Notes: generated by a model from the letters alone, not told the origin. A DNA stretch of 64,000 bases from Cupriavidus pampae (GCF_914271485.1 NZ_CAJZAG010000003.1:62001-126000), one strand, 5' to 3'. Positions 47,033 to 59,061 are shown, numbered from the stretch's first letter. Translations and numbers: made by a program.

Positions 47033-48472
47033 ATGGCGCGGCGTGGCGGACGTGCAAGCCTCGCGCTGCTGGCGATCTGCGCGTGCGCGCTGGCGTGGTT
47101 CTGGTCGCCGCCCGCGCGGGCGCAGGGCGCCAGCACCGAGTCCGCCACGGCGCCGGTCTACGTGGTGCCGCTGCGCGGCGCGGTGGGCCCGGCCACCGCG
47201 CATTTCGTCACGCATGGCATCGAACAGGCGCGGCGCGCCAGGGCGCAGTTGGTCGTCATCGAGATGGACACGCCGGGTGGGCTCGACCGTTCGATGCGCG
47301 ACATCATCCAGTCCATTCTCGCGTCGCCGGTGCCGGTGGCAACCTACGTCTCGCCCGGCGGCGCGCGTGCCGCGAGCGCGGGCACTTACATTCTGTATGC
47401 GAGCCATATCGCGGCGATGGCGCCCGGCACCAATGTCGGCGCGGCCAGCCCGGTGGCGATTGGCATCGGCGGTCCACAACGTCCGGAAAAAGGGCCCGAG
47501 AAACTACCGGGCAGCGATCAGGCTTCCGCTCCCGCCGCCGCTGGCAACGAAGATACGATGGCGCGCAAGCAGATGCACGACGCATCGGCTTATATCCGCG
47601 GTCTGGCGCAGTTGCGGCAGCGCAATGTGGAATGGGCAGAGCGCGCGGTACGCGAGGCGGTGAGCCTGTCCGCGAATGAAGCCGTGGCGCAGCATGTGGC
47701 TGACCTCGTGGCGCCCGACCTGCCCGCGTTGCTGCGGCAGCTGGACGGCCGCAAGGTCGAAGCCGCCGGCGCCACGCGGGTACTGCGCACCGCGGATGCG
47801 CCCGTGGTGGCCACCGTGCCCGACTGGCGCGCGCGGCTGCTGGCGGTAATCACGGACCCGAGCGTCGCGCTGATCCTCATGACACTCGGCATCTACGCAC
47901 TGATCTTCGAGTTCTCGCAGCCCGGCATGGTCGCGCCGGGCGTGGTGGGCGCGATCTGCCTGCTGCTCGGTCTGTTCGCGCTGCAGATGCTGCCGTTGAA
48001 CTATGCGGGCCTGGCGCTGGTCGCATTGGGGATAGGCTGCATGGTCGCGGAAATGTTTCTGCCCACGCTGGGCGTGCTTGGTGTCGGTGGCGCGGTGGCG
48101 TTCGCGATCGGCGCGGTGATGCTGATCGATACCGATGTGCCCGGCTTTGGCATTCCGCTGGCGGTGATCGGCACGCTGGTGGCCGCTTCGCTGGCGTTCA
48201 TGTTCGCGATGTCGGCGCTGGTGCTGCGCGTGCGGCGGCGGCCGGTGGTCAGCGGCGGCGACATGATCGTCGGCCGCACGGGCATGGTGATTGACGATAC
48301 CGCGACGGAGCCGTCCACGCACGATGATCCGCGTGGCTATCCGCACGAAGGGTGGGCCTCGGTCGATGGCGAACAATGGCGCGTGCGCAGTGGCACCCCG
48401 CTCGCGCGCGGCCAGTCGGTGCGCGTGACCGCGCGGGATGGGCTGGTGCTGGACGTTATTCCCGTCGATTGA
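47033..48472 (+). CDS. NfeD-family membrane serine protease (ClpP-class N-terminus)
   Basis: 479 residues. A signal peptide ends near ARAQ; then comes a ClpP/SPP-like protease domain with VVIEMDTPGGLDRSMRDII and SPGGARAASAGTY, where the Ser is the likely nucleophile, and a Lys partner in the helix with ARKQMHDASAYIRG. Four or so membrane helices follow, then the C-terminal NfeD OB-fold (GWASVDGEQWRVRSG). NfeD proteins cut SPFH partners. AGGA at 47021-47024 supports the ATG at 47033; ATGs at 46979-47024 are in frame. The SPFH partner follows 33 bp later. Confidence 0.9.
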   Translation: MARRGGRASLALLAICACALAWFWSPPARAQGASTESATAPVYVVPLRGAVGPATAHFVTHGIEQARRARAQLVVIEMDTPGGLDRSMRDIIQSILASPVPVATYVSPGGARAASAGTYILYASHIAAMAPGTNVGAASPVAIGIGGPQRPEKGPEKLPGSDQASAPAAAGNEDTMARKQMHDASAYIRGLAQLRQRNVEWAERAVREAVSLSANEAVAQHVADLVAPDLPALLRQLDGRKVEAAGATRVLRTADAPVVATVPDWRARLLAVITDPSVALILMTLGIYALIFEFSQPGMVAPGVVGAICLLLGLFALQMLPLNYAGLALVALGIGCMVAEMFLPTLGVLGVGGAVAFAIGAVMLIDTDVPGFGIPLAVIGTLVAASLAFMFAMSALVLRVRRRPVVSGGDMIVGRTGMVIDDTATEPSTHDDPRGYPHEGWASVDGEQWRVRSGTPLARGQSVRVTARDGLVLDVIPVD

Positions 48473-48505
48473 GGACGGGCGTTGGACAACAACTAGGAGT
48501 CTCAC

Positions 48506-49270
48506 ATGGCGTTTGGATTCAGCTTTGGCGGTCTGATCTTTCTGGTCGCGTTGCTGATCATTGCATCGGTGCGCGTGCTGCGCGAGTACGAACGTGGCGT
48601 GGTCTTCATGCTTGGCCGCTTCTGGCGCGTCAAGGGGCCGGGGCTCGCGCTGATCATTCCCGCTGTACAGCAGATGGTGCGGGTGGACCTGCGCACGGTG
48701 GTGATGGACGTACCGCCGCAGGATGTGATCTCGCGCGACAACGTGTCGGTCAAGGTCAATGCGGTGGTCTACTTCCGCGTGGTGGATCCCGAGCGCGCGA
48801 TCATTCAGGTGGCCAACTTTCTCGATGCGACGAGCCAGCTGGCGCAGACCACGCTGCGTGCTGTGCTCGGCAAGCATGAGCTCGACGAGATGCTCGCCGA
48901 GCGCGAGAAACTGAACCTCGATATCCAGAAGGTGCTCGACGCGCAGACCGATGCGTGGGGCATCAAGGTGTCGAACGTCGAGATCAAGCATGTCGATCTC
49001 AACGAGTCGATGGTGCGCGCGATCGCGCGGCAAGCCGAGGCCGAGCGCGAACGACGTGCCAAGGTGATTCATGCGGAGGGGGAATTGCAGGCTTCAGAGA
49101 AGCTGCTGGAAGCGGCGCAGATGCTGGCGCGTCAGCCGCAGGCGATGCAGTTGCGGTATATGCAGACGCTGACTCAAATCGCTGGTGATCGGACTACGAC
49201 GATCGTGTTTCCGTTGCCGATGGATTTGATCAGTGCGTTGACTTCGGCTACGACCGGCAAGAAAGAGTGA
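48506..49270 (+). CDS. Stomatin/SPFH-domain protein (slipin)
   Basis: 254 residues. One N-terminal membrane hairpin ([28 protein letters not shown]) is followed by the SPFH/band-7 core ([31 protein letters not shown]) and a coiled-coil tail. It should assemble as an oligomer on the inner membrane and be processed by the upstream NfeD protease. The ATG at 48506 has TAGGAG upstream. It converges on alaS around the palindrome at 49276-49297. Confidence 0.93.
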   Translation: MAFGFSFGGLIFLVALLIIASVRVLREYERGVVFMLGRFWRVKGPGLALIIPAVQQMVRVDLRTVVMDVPPQDVISRDNVSVKVNAVVYFRVVDPERAIIQVANFLDATSQLAQTTLRAVLGKHELDEMLAEREKLNLDIQKVLDAQTDAWGIKVSNVEIKHVDLNESMVRAIARQAEAERERRAKVIHAEGELQASEKLLEAAQMLARQPQAMQLRYMQTLTQIAGDRTTTIVFPLPMDLISALTSATTGKKE

Positions 49271-49275
49271 GGCGA

Positions 49276-49297
49276 CCCTCTCCCCGAAGGGAGAGGG
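49276..49297. repeat. Intergenic palindrome CCCTCTCCC / GGGAGAGGG (UUCG loop on minus strand)
   Basis: Nine-base arms with loop CGAA; on the minus strand the loop reads TTCG closed by C-G, a very stable tetraloop. It lies between the slipin and alaS stops. It resembles the palindrome at 45734-45762 in core and loop. Confidence 0.7.
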
Positions 49298-49314
49298 ATA
49301 CAACCAGCGGTGCG

Positions 49315-51939
<2,625 letters not shown>

Positions 51940-52096
51940 GTTATGGCAGGCGCAGCCCTTTTCCGGGGCGCGGCATGGTCGTATTGGATTTGCAAACCGT
52001 TGATTATACGGGGAAGCCTGTCGGGGTTGGGTGGTACAGTGCTGGCTGTCCGCGCGCGGCGCCTCAGGCGCATGGCGCGCGCCGATCCCCCTTGTT

Positions 52097-53341
52097 ATGC
52101 CTGACCTGCCGCAATCCGCCATGGGAGCCTTGAGCCACCTCCGCGTCCTCGACCTGACCCGCGTTCTCGCCGGGCCGTGGTGCGCACAGAATCTTGCCGA
52201 TTTCGGCGCCGACGTCATCAAGATCGAGCGCCCGGGCGCCGGTGACGACACCCGGACGTGGGGCCCGCCCTGGCTGCGGACCGAGGACGGTCGCGACACC
52301 GCCGAGGCCGCCTATTACCTGGCCGCCAACCGCAACAAGCGCTCGGTCACGTGCGACATCAGCACGCCCGAGGGTCAGCAGCTCGTGCGCGAGCTGGCGG
52401 CGCAGAGCGACGTGGTGCTGGAGAACTACAAGGTCGGCCAGCTGAAGAAGTATGGCCTCGACTATGACGCGCTGCGCGCGATCAAGCCGGACCTGATCTA
52501 TTGCTCGGTGACCGGCTTCGGCCAGACCGGGCCGTACGCGAACCGCGCCGGCTACGACTTCATCATTCAGGGCATGGGCGGTTTCATGAGCCTGACCGGC
52601 GAGCGCGACGATCTGCCGGGCGGCGGCCCGCAGAAGGCCGGGGTGGCGATTTCCGACCTGATGACGGGCCAGTACGCGACCATCGCGGTGCTGGCCGCGC
52701 TCGCGCATCGCGAGCGGACCGGCGAGGGCCAGTACATCGATATGGCGCTGCTCGACGTGCAGGTGGCCATGCTGGCCAATATGAATACAAACTACCTGGC
52801 CAGCGGCGTGGCGCCGAAGCGCTGGGGCAATGCGCATCCGAATATCGTGCCCTATCAGACGTTGCAGGCCGCGGATGGCTGGATCATCGTCGCGGTGGGG
52901 AATGACGGGCAGTTCCGCAAGTTCGTCACGGCCGGTGGCCGTCCCGAGCTGGCCGATGACCCGCGCTTTGCCACCAATCCGCAGCGCGTGGCGCAGCGCG
53001 ATGTGCTGGTGCCGATTCTCGCGGAGATGGTGCGGCCGCGCACGCGCGCGCAGTGGATCGCCGATCTGGAAGCCGCTGGTGTGCCGTGCGGCCCGATCAA
53101 TACGCTCGACGACGTCTTCGAGGACGAACAGGTGAAGGCGCGCGGCCTGCGCGTCGATCTGCCACATCCGACCGCGGGCGAGGTCAAGCTGGTCGGCAGC
53201 CCGATCCGCATGAGCAAGACGCCGCCCGAGGCGCTGCGTCATCCGCCGCTGCTCGGCGAGCATACCGAAGCCGTACTGGCCGATACGCTCGGCTACGACG
53301 CGGAGAAGATCGCCGCGTTGCGCGGCAAGGGCGTGATCTAG
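52097..53341 (+). CDS. CaiB/BaiF-family class III CoA-transferase
   Basis: About 414 residues. The family motifs are [33 protein letters not shown], and the active-site Asp in [14 protein letters not shown], with [14 protein letters not shown]. It moves CoA between acids, as formyl- or succinyl-CoA transferases do. The start is uncertain: 52097 (MPDLPQS) or 52121 (MGALSHL), neither with a strong Shine-Dalgarno. It is divergent from alaS, and a DUF2214 gene follows after 29 bp. The acid substrate cannot be named. Confidence 0.88.
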   Translation: MPDLPQSAMGALSHLRVLDLTRVLAGPWCAQNLADFGADVIKIERPGAGDDTRTWGPPWLRTEDGRDTAEAAYYLAANRNKRSVTCDISTPEGQQLVRELAAQSDVVLENYKVGQLKKYGLDYDALRAIKPDLIYCSVTGFGQTGPYANRAGYDFIIQGMGGFMSLTGERDDLPGGGPQKAGVAISDLMTGQYATIAVLAALAHRERTGEGQYIDMALLDVQVAMLANMNTNYLASGVAPKRWGNAHPNIVPYQTLQAADGWIIVAVGNDGQFRKFVTAGGRPELADDPRFATNPQRVAQRDVLVPILAEMVRPRTRAQWIADLEAAGVPCGPINTLDDVFEDEQVKARGLRVDLPHPTAGEVKLVGSPIRMSKTPPEALRHPPLLGEHTEAVLADTLGYDAEKIAALRGKGVI

Positions 53342-53370
53342 ATAACGATATTTCTACCACCGGAGGTGAC

Positions 53371-53823
53371 ATGCTGGTCGATGCATTGCTTGCGTTCTTC
53401 CACTTCGCTGCAATCTTCCTGCTGATCACGTTGATGGCGGCGGAGGCGGTCGTGTTGCGACCCGACCTCACACCCGCGACGCTCAAGCGGCTGTCCTTCT
53501 ACGACCTGTTCTATTTCATCTCGGCCATTGCCGTGCTGGTCACCGGTCTGCTGCGGCTGTTCTACGGCGCCAAGGGCATGGGCTTCTATATCCATAACCC
53601 CTGGTTTCACGCGAAGATGACCATCTTCGTGCTGATCGCGTTGTGCTCGCTGCCGCCGACGTTCGCCATCGCGCGCTGGCGCAAGCAGGCACGCACGCTG
53701 CCCGAATTCCTGCCCACGCCGGCCGAGATCAAGATCGCGCGCCGCTGGGTCATGATCCAGGCGCACGTGCTGATCCTGCTGCCGCTGTGCGCGGTGATGA
53801 TGGCACGCGGGATTGGGATTTAA
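53371..53823 (+). CDS. DUF2214-family inner-membrane protein
   Basis: 150 residues with about four membrane helices (LLAFFHFAAIFLLITLMAAEAVVL, FYDLFYFISAIAVLVTGLLRLF, WFHAKMTIFVLIALCSLPPTF, WVMIQAHVLILLPLCAVMMARG). It contains conserved His and Tyr in the first and third helices, as in heme- or quinone-like membrane proteins, but function is unknown. The ATG at 53371 has a near-perfect GGAGG 5 nt upstream. It follows the CoA-transferase gene and precedes a Bug receptor gene by 17 bp. Confidence 0.8.
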   Translation: MLVDALLAFFHFAAIFLLITLMAAEAVVLRPDLTPATLKRLSFYDLFYFISAIAVLVTGLLRLFYGAKGMGFYIHNPWFHAKMTIFVLIALCSLPPTFAIARWRKQARTLPEFLPTPAEIKIARRWVMIQAHVLILLPLCAVMMARGIGI

Positions 53824-53840
53824 CTGCTGATGTTTTTCTT

Positions 53841-54854
53841 ATGCTGAACACACTGATCAAGGCCACCAAGCTGGCCATCGCCGTCACGGCCCTCGCCGTG
53901 ACGACTGCCCACTCCGCACCGGCAACCGGCAACTGGCCCAACAAGCCCATCCGCTTCGTAGTCCCCTACCCTGCCGGCGGCCCGCTCGACACCGTGGCAC
54001 GCGCGATCGGCGAGAAGCTGCGTGACGAGCTCGGCCAGCCCGTGGTAGTGGAGAACAAGCCCGGCGCCGGCGGCAACCTCGGCGCGGACTTCGTGGCCAA
54101 GCAACCCGCGGACGGCTACACGATCCTGATGGGCGCGGTGGCCACGCATGCCATCAACCCGACGCTATTCGCGAAGATGCCGTACGACCCGTTGCGCGAC
54201 TTCGCGCCGGTGACGCTGGTGGCGGATGTGCCGAACGTGCTGGTCATGCATCCCGGCAAGGCGGCCGAACTGCATATCGACAATGTGCGCGACCTCGTTA
54301 CCTACGCGCGCAGCCATCCGGGCAAGCTCGACTATGCGTCGGGCGGCAACGGCAGCGCCGGGCATCTGTCGGGCGAGCTGTTCAAGAGCATGGCGCATGT
54401 GAGCATGGTCCATATCCCGTACAACGGCGCGTCGCCCGCGCAGTTGTCGGTGCTCTCGGGCCAGACCGATCTGATCTTCGACAACCTCGCCTCGGCCTCG
54501 GCCAATATCAAGGCCGGCAAGCTCAAGGCCTTCGCGGTGACCACGCCAACGCGCGCGGCGGCGTTCCCGGAGCTGCCGACGATTGCGGAAGCCGGCAAGG
54601 GGCTCGGGCTCGATGGCTTCGATATCTCGACGTGGTTTGGCGTGCTGGCGCCGGCCAACACGCCGCGCGAGATCGTCGATCGGCTCAATCGCGATATCGT
54701 CGCCATTCTCAAGACCGACGATATGAAGGCGAAGCTCGCGCGCATTGGCGCGCAGCCCGCGCCGACTACGCCCGAGCAATTTGGCGCACTGATCCGCCGC
54801 GAGCTGAAGAAGTACGGCGAGGTCGTGAAGGTGTCGGGGGCGAAGGTCGACTAA
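53841..54854 (+). CDS. Bug-family (TctC-like) periplasmic receptor
   Basis: 337 residues. A signal peptide (LIKATKLAIAVTALAVTTAHSA) leads to NWPNKPIRFVVPYPAGGPLDTVARAIG and NKPGAGGNLGADFVAKQPADGYTIL, the Bug carboxylate-binding loops. It should bind an organic acid and hand it to a TctAB or other partner. The ATG at 53841 has no clear Shine-Dalgarno. The CoA-transferase two genes upstream suggests the ligand is an acid that is later activated with CoA. It converges on the antiporter gene, 3-bp gap. Confidence 0.92.
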   Translation: MLNTLIKATKLAIAVTALAVTTAHSAPATGNWPNKPIRFVVPYPAGGPLDTVARAIGEKLRDELGQPVVVENKPGAGGNLGADFVAKQPADGYTILMGAVATHAINPTLFAKMPYDPLRDFAPVTLVADVPNVLVMHPGKAAELHIDNVRDLVTYARSHPGKLDYASGGNGSAGHLSGELFKSMAHVSMVHIPYNGASPAQLSVLSGQTDLIFDNLASASANIKAGKLKAFAVTTPTRAAAFPELPTIAEAGKGLGLDGFDISTWFGVLAPANTPREIVDRLNRDIVAILKTDDMKAKLARIGAQPAPTTPEQFGALIRRELKKYGEVVKVSGAKVD

Positions 54855-54857
54855 AGC

Positions 54858-56630
54858 TCACGGCGCGCGACGGTGTAGCCGCCACGCGCTGTCCTTGACC
54901 GCGGCATCGGCCGTCGGGCCGCGCGGCAGCAACAACCCCACCTGCACGATGCGCGGTCCGTCCATGCGCGTGACCGTAAGCCGCAGGCCGGCAACCGCCA
55001 CCGCATCGCCCTCGACCGGCGGCGACGGGAACGCCGCGAGCATCGACGTCTCCAGCGTCTGACCCACCTGCGCGGGCGTCAATGCCTGCGTACCGTACAG
55101 CGCCGCCACCTCGTCGAGCGATGCGTCGCCCGCCAGCAGGAAATCGTGCGACACCTGATCCCATTCGGGCGGCGTGGCCGGTGTGAGGAACAGCCGCGAC
55201 AGCATCGGTACGCTCGCGGCCGGCGCGAGCACCGACACCGCATCGCCGGCGCGCAGCACGGCCTGATCGAGCGGCACCAGTGCCCCCTCTCGCGCAACCG
55301 TGACCACGCCGCACCGCGGCGGCAACTCGAGCTGATCGGCGCGCTGGTCCGCCACGGGCGAGTTGTTCGCCACCAGAAACTGCATGATCTCGAGCGCCGG
55401 TGCATGGGTGCCACGCAAGCGTTCGCGCGAGAGCGGTTCCGCGTAGCCGGGCCGCAGCACGCGCGCCCACCGTGCCGCCAGTGCGACGGTCGTGCCCTGG
55501 CACAGCAGGCTCATCAGCACTACCGCGAACGCCACCCGAAACACCAGCCCCGAGTCTTCCATGCCTTTGAGCAGCGGAAACAGCGACAGCACGATCGGCA
55601 CCGCGCCGCGCAATCCCATCCAGCCGAAGAACGCCTTCTCGCGCCCATTGAAGCGGAACGGCAACAGCGACAACCACACCGCGAGCGGCCGCGCGACGAA
55701 CATCAGGAACACCGCGATCAGGAACGCCGGCAACGCGATATCCCAGATGCGATGCGGCGTGACGAGCAGACCCAGCAGCAGGAACATCACCGACTGCGCG
55801 AGCCACGCCATGCCATCCATCGCGCGCATGGTGTCGGGCGTCACCGCGCGTTCGCGGTTGCCGATCAGCACGCCGGTCAGGTACACCGCGAGAAAGCCGC
55901 TGCCACCCGCGGTCTGCACGATCGCGAACACCATGGTGCCGCCCGCGCAGACCAGAATGGCCTGCAGGCCCTCGGCCACTTGAATGCGTTCGAGCACATT
56001 GGCCAGGCAATAACCGAGGCCAAGCCCGAGCAAGCCGCCAACGCCGAACTGCACGAGCAGGCGCAATCCCAGCGCACCCGGCGTCAGCGCATCGGGCGCG
56101 GTAATCCATTCGATCAGCGTAAGCGTGAGAAAGATCGCCATCGGGTCGTTGATACCCGACTCGATCTCGAGCACGCTCGCCACGCGTTCCTTGAGCCGGA
56201 TGCCGCTGCTGTTGAGCAGCGAGAACACCGCGGCCGCGTCGGTGGAGCCGACGATCGCGCCAAACAGCAGCCCGAGCTTCCACTCCACGCCGAGCAGCCA
56301 GCTGGCGAACACGCCAACCAGCCCGGCTGTGACAAGCACGCCGACCGTGGCGAGCGACAGCGACGGCCGCAACGCCACGCGAAACGTGGCCAGCCGTGTG
56401 CGCAACCCGCCATCGAGCAGGATGATCGCGAGCGCGACATTGCCGACCAGAAAACTCAGCCAGGTGTTGGAAAACTTGATGCCGCCAGGCCCATCCACGC
56501 CGGCCAGCATGCCAACGCCGAGGAACACGAGCAGGAACGGCACGCCGAAGCGTGACGAGAACGCGCCCACGACGATGCCCAGCGACATGATGACGGCGCC
56601 GATCAGGATGGCGTGCTCGATGCTCTCCAC
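54858..56630 (-). CDS. Potassium/proton antiporter, CPA1 family (CvrA/YcgO-like)
   Basis: 590 residues with about twelve membrane helices in the first 390 (LVFLGVGMLAGVDGPGG, GLLFGAIVGSTDAAAVFSLLNSSG, LEIESGINDPMAIFL; the Asp-rich STDAA and ESGINDP carry the ion site). The C-terminus holds an RCK-C-like domain (VVTVAREGALVPLDQAVLRAGDAVSVLAP) and a CorC/HlyC-like end. It exchanges K+ or Na+ for protons. The start is GTG at 56630 with TAGGAGAG upstream. It is divergent from tctB across 411 bp. Confidence 0.9.
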   Translation of the reverse strand: MESIEHAILIGAVIMSLGIVVGAFSSRFGVPFLLVFLGVGMLAGVDGPGGIKFSNTWLSFLVGNVALAIILLDGGLRTRLATFRVALRPSLSLATVGVLVTAGLVGVFASWLLGVEWKLGLLFGAIVGSTDAAAVFSLLNSSGIRLKERVASVLEIESGINDPMAIFLTLTLIEWITAPDALTPGALGLRLLVQFGVGGLLGLGLGYCLANVLERIQVAEGLQAILVCAGGTMVFAIVQTAGGSGFLAVYLTGVLIGNRERAVTPDTMRAMDGMAWLAQSVMFLLLGLLVTPHRIWDIALPAFLIAVFLMFVARPLAVWLSLLPFRFNGREKAFFGWMGLRGAVPIVLSLFPLLKGMEDSGLVFRVAFAVVLMSLLCQGTTVALAARWARVLRPGYAEPLSRERLRGTHAPALEIMQFLVANNSPVADQRADQLELPPRCGVVTVAREGALVPLDQAVLRAGDAVSVLAPAASVPMLSRLFLTPATPPEWDQVSHDFLLAGDASLDEVAALYGTQALTPAQVGQTLETSMLAAFPSPPVEGDAVAVAGLRLTVTRMDGPRIVQVGLLLPRGPTADAAVKDSAWRLHRRAP

Positions 56631-56651
56631 GCGGGGACTCTCCTATCGATC

Positions 56652-56925
56652 CTTTCGAACCTTTCGCTGGGCTTTCGGTTGTCTTTCAACGCGCGGGCGG
56701 ACGCAGGGTGCCATCGATCATAGCCGAGCCGCCGATGCGCCGAAGTCAGCCGAATGCTGACGCGTCCCCGTCGACGCGTTTCGCCCGCCATACCGCGTCC
56801 CGCCTGCGCTGCACCGGGTTACTACCGACTGTGTGCCCGGCTTTCGATGAGCTTTCATACGTATTCCTAGGGACATACCCTGAACATGACGCCGAATGCA
56901 GACATATGAAAGGTAGCTGAAAGGT
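56652..56925. promoter_or_regulatory. Array of CTTTC/GAAAG repeats between the antiporter gene and tctBA
   Basis: The 411-bp gap 56631-57041 has no coding frame I would accept, but contains repeated CTTTC motifs: plus strand at 56652, 56661, 56672 and 56683 (pitch 9, 11, 11), then 56841 and 56852 (pitch 11). On the minus strand, two copies of ACCTTTCA lie at 56907-56914 and 56918-56925 (pitch 11). Direct repeats at an 11-bp pitch are the usual target form of OmpR/PhoB-family response regulators such as TctD. A weak terminator-like hairpin follows at 56962-56980. Confidence 0.45.
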
Positions 56926-56961
56926 GACGCTTTTACCTTCCACCCACTCGCGACGGGGTCA

Positions 56962-56980
56962 GGGGCAAATCGCCCCTTTT
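56962..56980 (+). terminator. Small terminator-like hairpin upstream of tctB
   Basis: GGGGC-N5-GCCCC followed by TTTT, about 60 bp before the tctB start. A 5-bp GC stem with a short T run could be an attenuator; it is also short enough to be chance. Confidence 0.3.
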
Positions 56981-57041
56981 GTGCAGTGCATCAACTGCAT
57001 CGCCGCGGAGAATTTCAAGCGTCTTATCGAGGAGAATCACT

Positions 57042-57503
57042 TTGCGCATACGTAGCCAAAAGGACTTTGCCTCCGGCCTCATGTTCGTCCTGGTCGGAAT
57101 CGGCTTTTCCTGGGTCGCCCGTACCTATTCCATGGGCACCGCCGCCAAGATGGGGCCGGGATATTTCCCCTTCTGGCTCGGCATCGTGCTGGCCCTGCTT
57201 GGCGTGATCGTGACGTGGGGCTCGCTGTCCCTCAAGTCCGAGGAAGACCACCTGGCCAAATGGGACATCAAGAGCCTGCTGTGGATCCTGGGCTCGGTCG
57301 TGCTCTTCGGCCTGATGCTGAAGCCGCTGGGCATGGTGGCATCGGTATTCGTACTGGTGTTGGTCTCGTCGATGGCGAGCCACGAATTCAGCTGGAAGGG
57401 CGCGATTGCGGCCGCAATCCTCCTGGTGTTGATCAGCCTGGGCGCGTTCGTCTACGGCATCAACCTCCAGATGCCGGTATGGCCGGCTTTCATTACCGGC
57501 TAA
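57042..57503 (+). CDS. tctB: Tripartite tricarboxylate transporter small subunit TctB
   Basis: About 153 residues with about four membrane helices (GLMFVLVGIGFSWVARTYSMG, FWLGIVLALLGVIVTWG, LWILGSVVLFGLMLKPLGMVASVFVLVLVSS, AAILLVLISLGAFVYG). The tctB motif MGPGYFPFWLGIVL is clear. It is the small membrane subunit that works with TctA. The start is TTG at 57042 with GAGGAG about 7 nt upstream; no ATG begins the family sequence. It precedes tctA by 13 bp. Confidence 0.9.
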   Translation: MRIRSQKDFASGLMFVLVGIGFSWVARTYSMGTAAKMGPGYFPFWLGIVLALLGVIVTWGSLSLKSEEDHLAKWDIKSLLWILGSVVLFGLMLKPLGMVASVFVLVLVSSMASHEFSWKGAIAAAILLVLISLGAFVYGINLQMPVWPAFITG

Positions 57504-57516
57504 GGAGACGTCCCAC

Positions 57517-59019
57517 ATGGAACTGTTGACCAACCTGGGACTGGGTTTTTCCACCGCCCTATCCTTTCAAAATCTCGCCTACGCGTTCCTCGGCTGTATC
57601 CTGGGCACGCTGATCGGCGTGCTGCCGGGTCTCGGCCCGCTCGCGACCATCGCGATGCTGCTGCCGGTGACGTACACGCTGCCGCCGGTGGCCGCGCTGA
57701 TCATGCTGGCCGGTATCTACTACGGCGCGCAGTACGGCGGCTCCACCACCGCCATTCTGGTGAACCTGCCGGGCGAATCGTCGTCGGTGGTGACTACCAT
57801 CGATGGCTATCAGATGGCCCGGCGAGGACGGGCCGGGGTTGCCTTAGCCACAGCGGGTCTCGGCTCGTTCTTCGCAGGCTGCGTGGCGACGCTGATCCTG
57901 GCCGCGTTTGCGGCTCCGCTGTCGGAACTGGCGTTCAAGTTCGGTCCCGCCGAATACTTCTCGCTGATGTGCCTGGGCCTGATCGGTGCCGTGGTGCTGG
58001 CCTCGGGTTCGCTCGTCAAGGCCATCGCGATGATCGTGCTGGGTCTGCTGCTGGGCCTGGTCGGTACCGACGTGAACTCCGGCGCGGCGCGCTTCTCGTT
58101 CGATGTGCCGGAACTGACTGACGGTCTGAACTTCGTGTCGGTGGCCATGGGTGTGTTCGGCTTCGCGGAAATCATCGCGAACCTCGAGCAGAAGGAACAT
58201 CGCGAGACCTTCACGGATGCGGTGACCAACCTGTTCCCGACCAAGGAAGACTTCAAGCGCATGATCCCGGCCGTGCTGCGTGGCACGATCCTGGGTTCGG
58301 CACTGGGTATCCTCCCGGGTGGCGGTGCGTCGCTGGCTTCGTTTGCAGCCTACTCGCTCGAGAAGAAGACTTCGAAGCATCCGGAAGAATTCGGCAAGGG
58401 CGCGATCGAAGGCGTGGCAGGTCCGGAGTCGGCCAACAATGCGGCCGCACAGACCTCGTTCATCCCGCTGCTGACGCTCGGCATTCCGCCGAATGCCGTG
58501 ATGGCGCTGATGGTCGGTGCAATGACCATCCACAACATCCAGCCGGGTCCGCAGGTGATGACCAGCAACCCCGCGCTGTTCTGGGGCCTGATCGCCTCGA
58601 TGTGGATCGGTAACTTCATCCTGATCATCCTGAACCTGCCGATGATTGGTATCTGGGTGAAACTGCTCAAGGTGCCTTACCGCTACCTGTACCCGGCCAT
58701 CCTGACGTTCTGCTGCATCGGCGTGTACTCGGTTCAGAACACCACGTTCGACGTGTTCCAGACCGCCGCCTTCGGCCTGATCGGTTACCTGTTCATCAAG
58801 CTCAAGTGCGAGCCGGCACCGCTGCTGCTGGGCTTCGTGCTGGGACCGATGATGGAAGAGAACTTCCGCCGTTCGCTGCTGCTGTCGCGCGGTGACTTCT
58901 CGGTGTTCGTCACGCGTCCGCTGTCGCTGGGCCTGCTGATCGCCGCGGCGATTCTGGTGGCCATCGTGCTGATGCCGTCGATCAAGGCCAAGCGCGAAGA
59001 AGCGTTCCAGGAAGAATAA
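57517..59019 (+). CDS. tctA: Tripartite tricarboxylate transporter large subunit TctA
   Basis: 500 residues with about 11-12 membrane helices. The family motifs LGTLIGVLPGLGPLATIAMLLPVT and LPGGGASLASFAAYSLEKK are visible, along with a repeat in the second half. It is the transporting subunit for citrate-like or other carboxylates, driven by the ion gradient with a periplasmic Bug/TctC receptor. No tctC gene is adjacent; the nearest Bug gene is at 60127. A good terminator follows at 59062. Confidence 0.95.
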   Translation: MELLTNLGLGFSTALSFQNLAYAFLGCILGTLIGVLPGLGPLATIAMLLPVTYTLPPVAALIMLAGIYYGAQYGGSTTAILVNLPGESSSVVTTIDGYQMARRGRAGVALATAGLGSFFAGCVATLILAAFAAPLSELAFKFGPAEYFSLMCLGLIGAVVLASGSLVKAIAMIVLGLLLGLVGTDVNSGAARFSFDVPELTDGLNFVSVAMGVFGFAEIIANLEQKEHRETFTDAVTNLFPTKEDFKRMIPAVLRGTILGSALGILPGGGASLASFAAYSLEKKTSKHPEEFGKGAIEGVAGPESANNAAAQTSFIPLLTLGIPPNAVMALMVGAMTIHNIQPGPQVMTSNPALFWGLIASMWIGNFILIILNLPMIGIWVKLLKVPYRYLYPAILTFCCIGVYSVQNTTFDVFQTAAFGLIGYLFIKLKCEPAPLLLGFVLGPMMEENFRRSLLLSRGDFSVFVTRPLSLGLLIAAAILVAIVLMPSIKAKREEAFQEE

Positions 59020-59061
59020 GCAGGGCAAGGCCGGCGCAGCCGGCCACACAACGCAAAGCTC

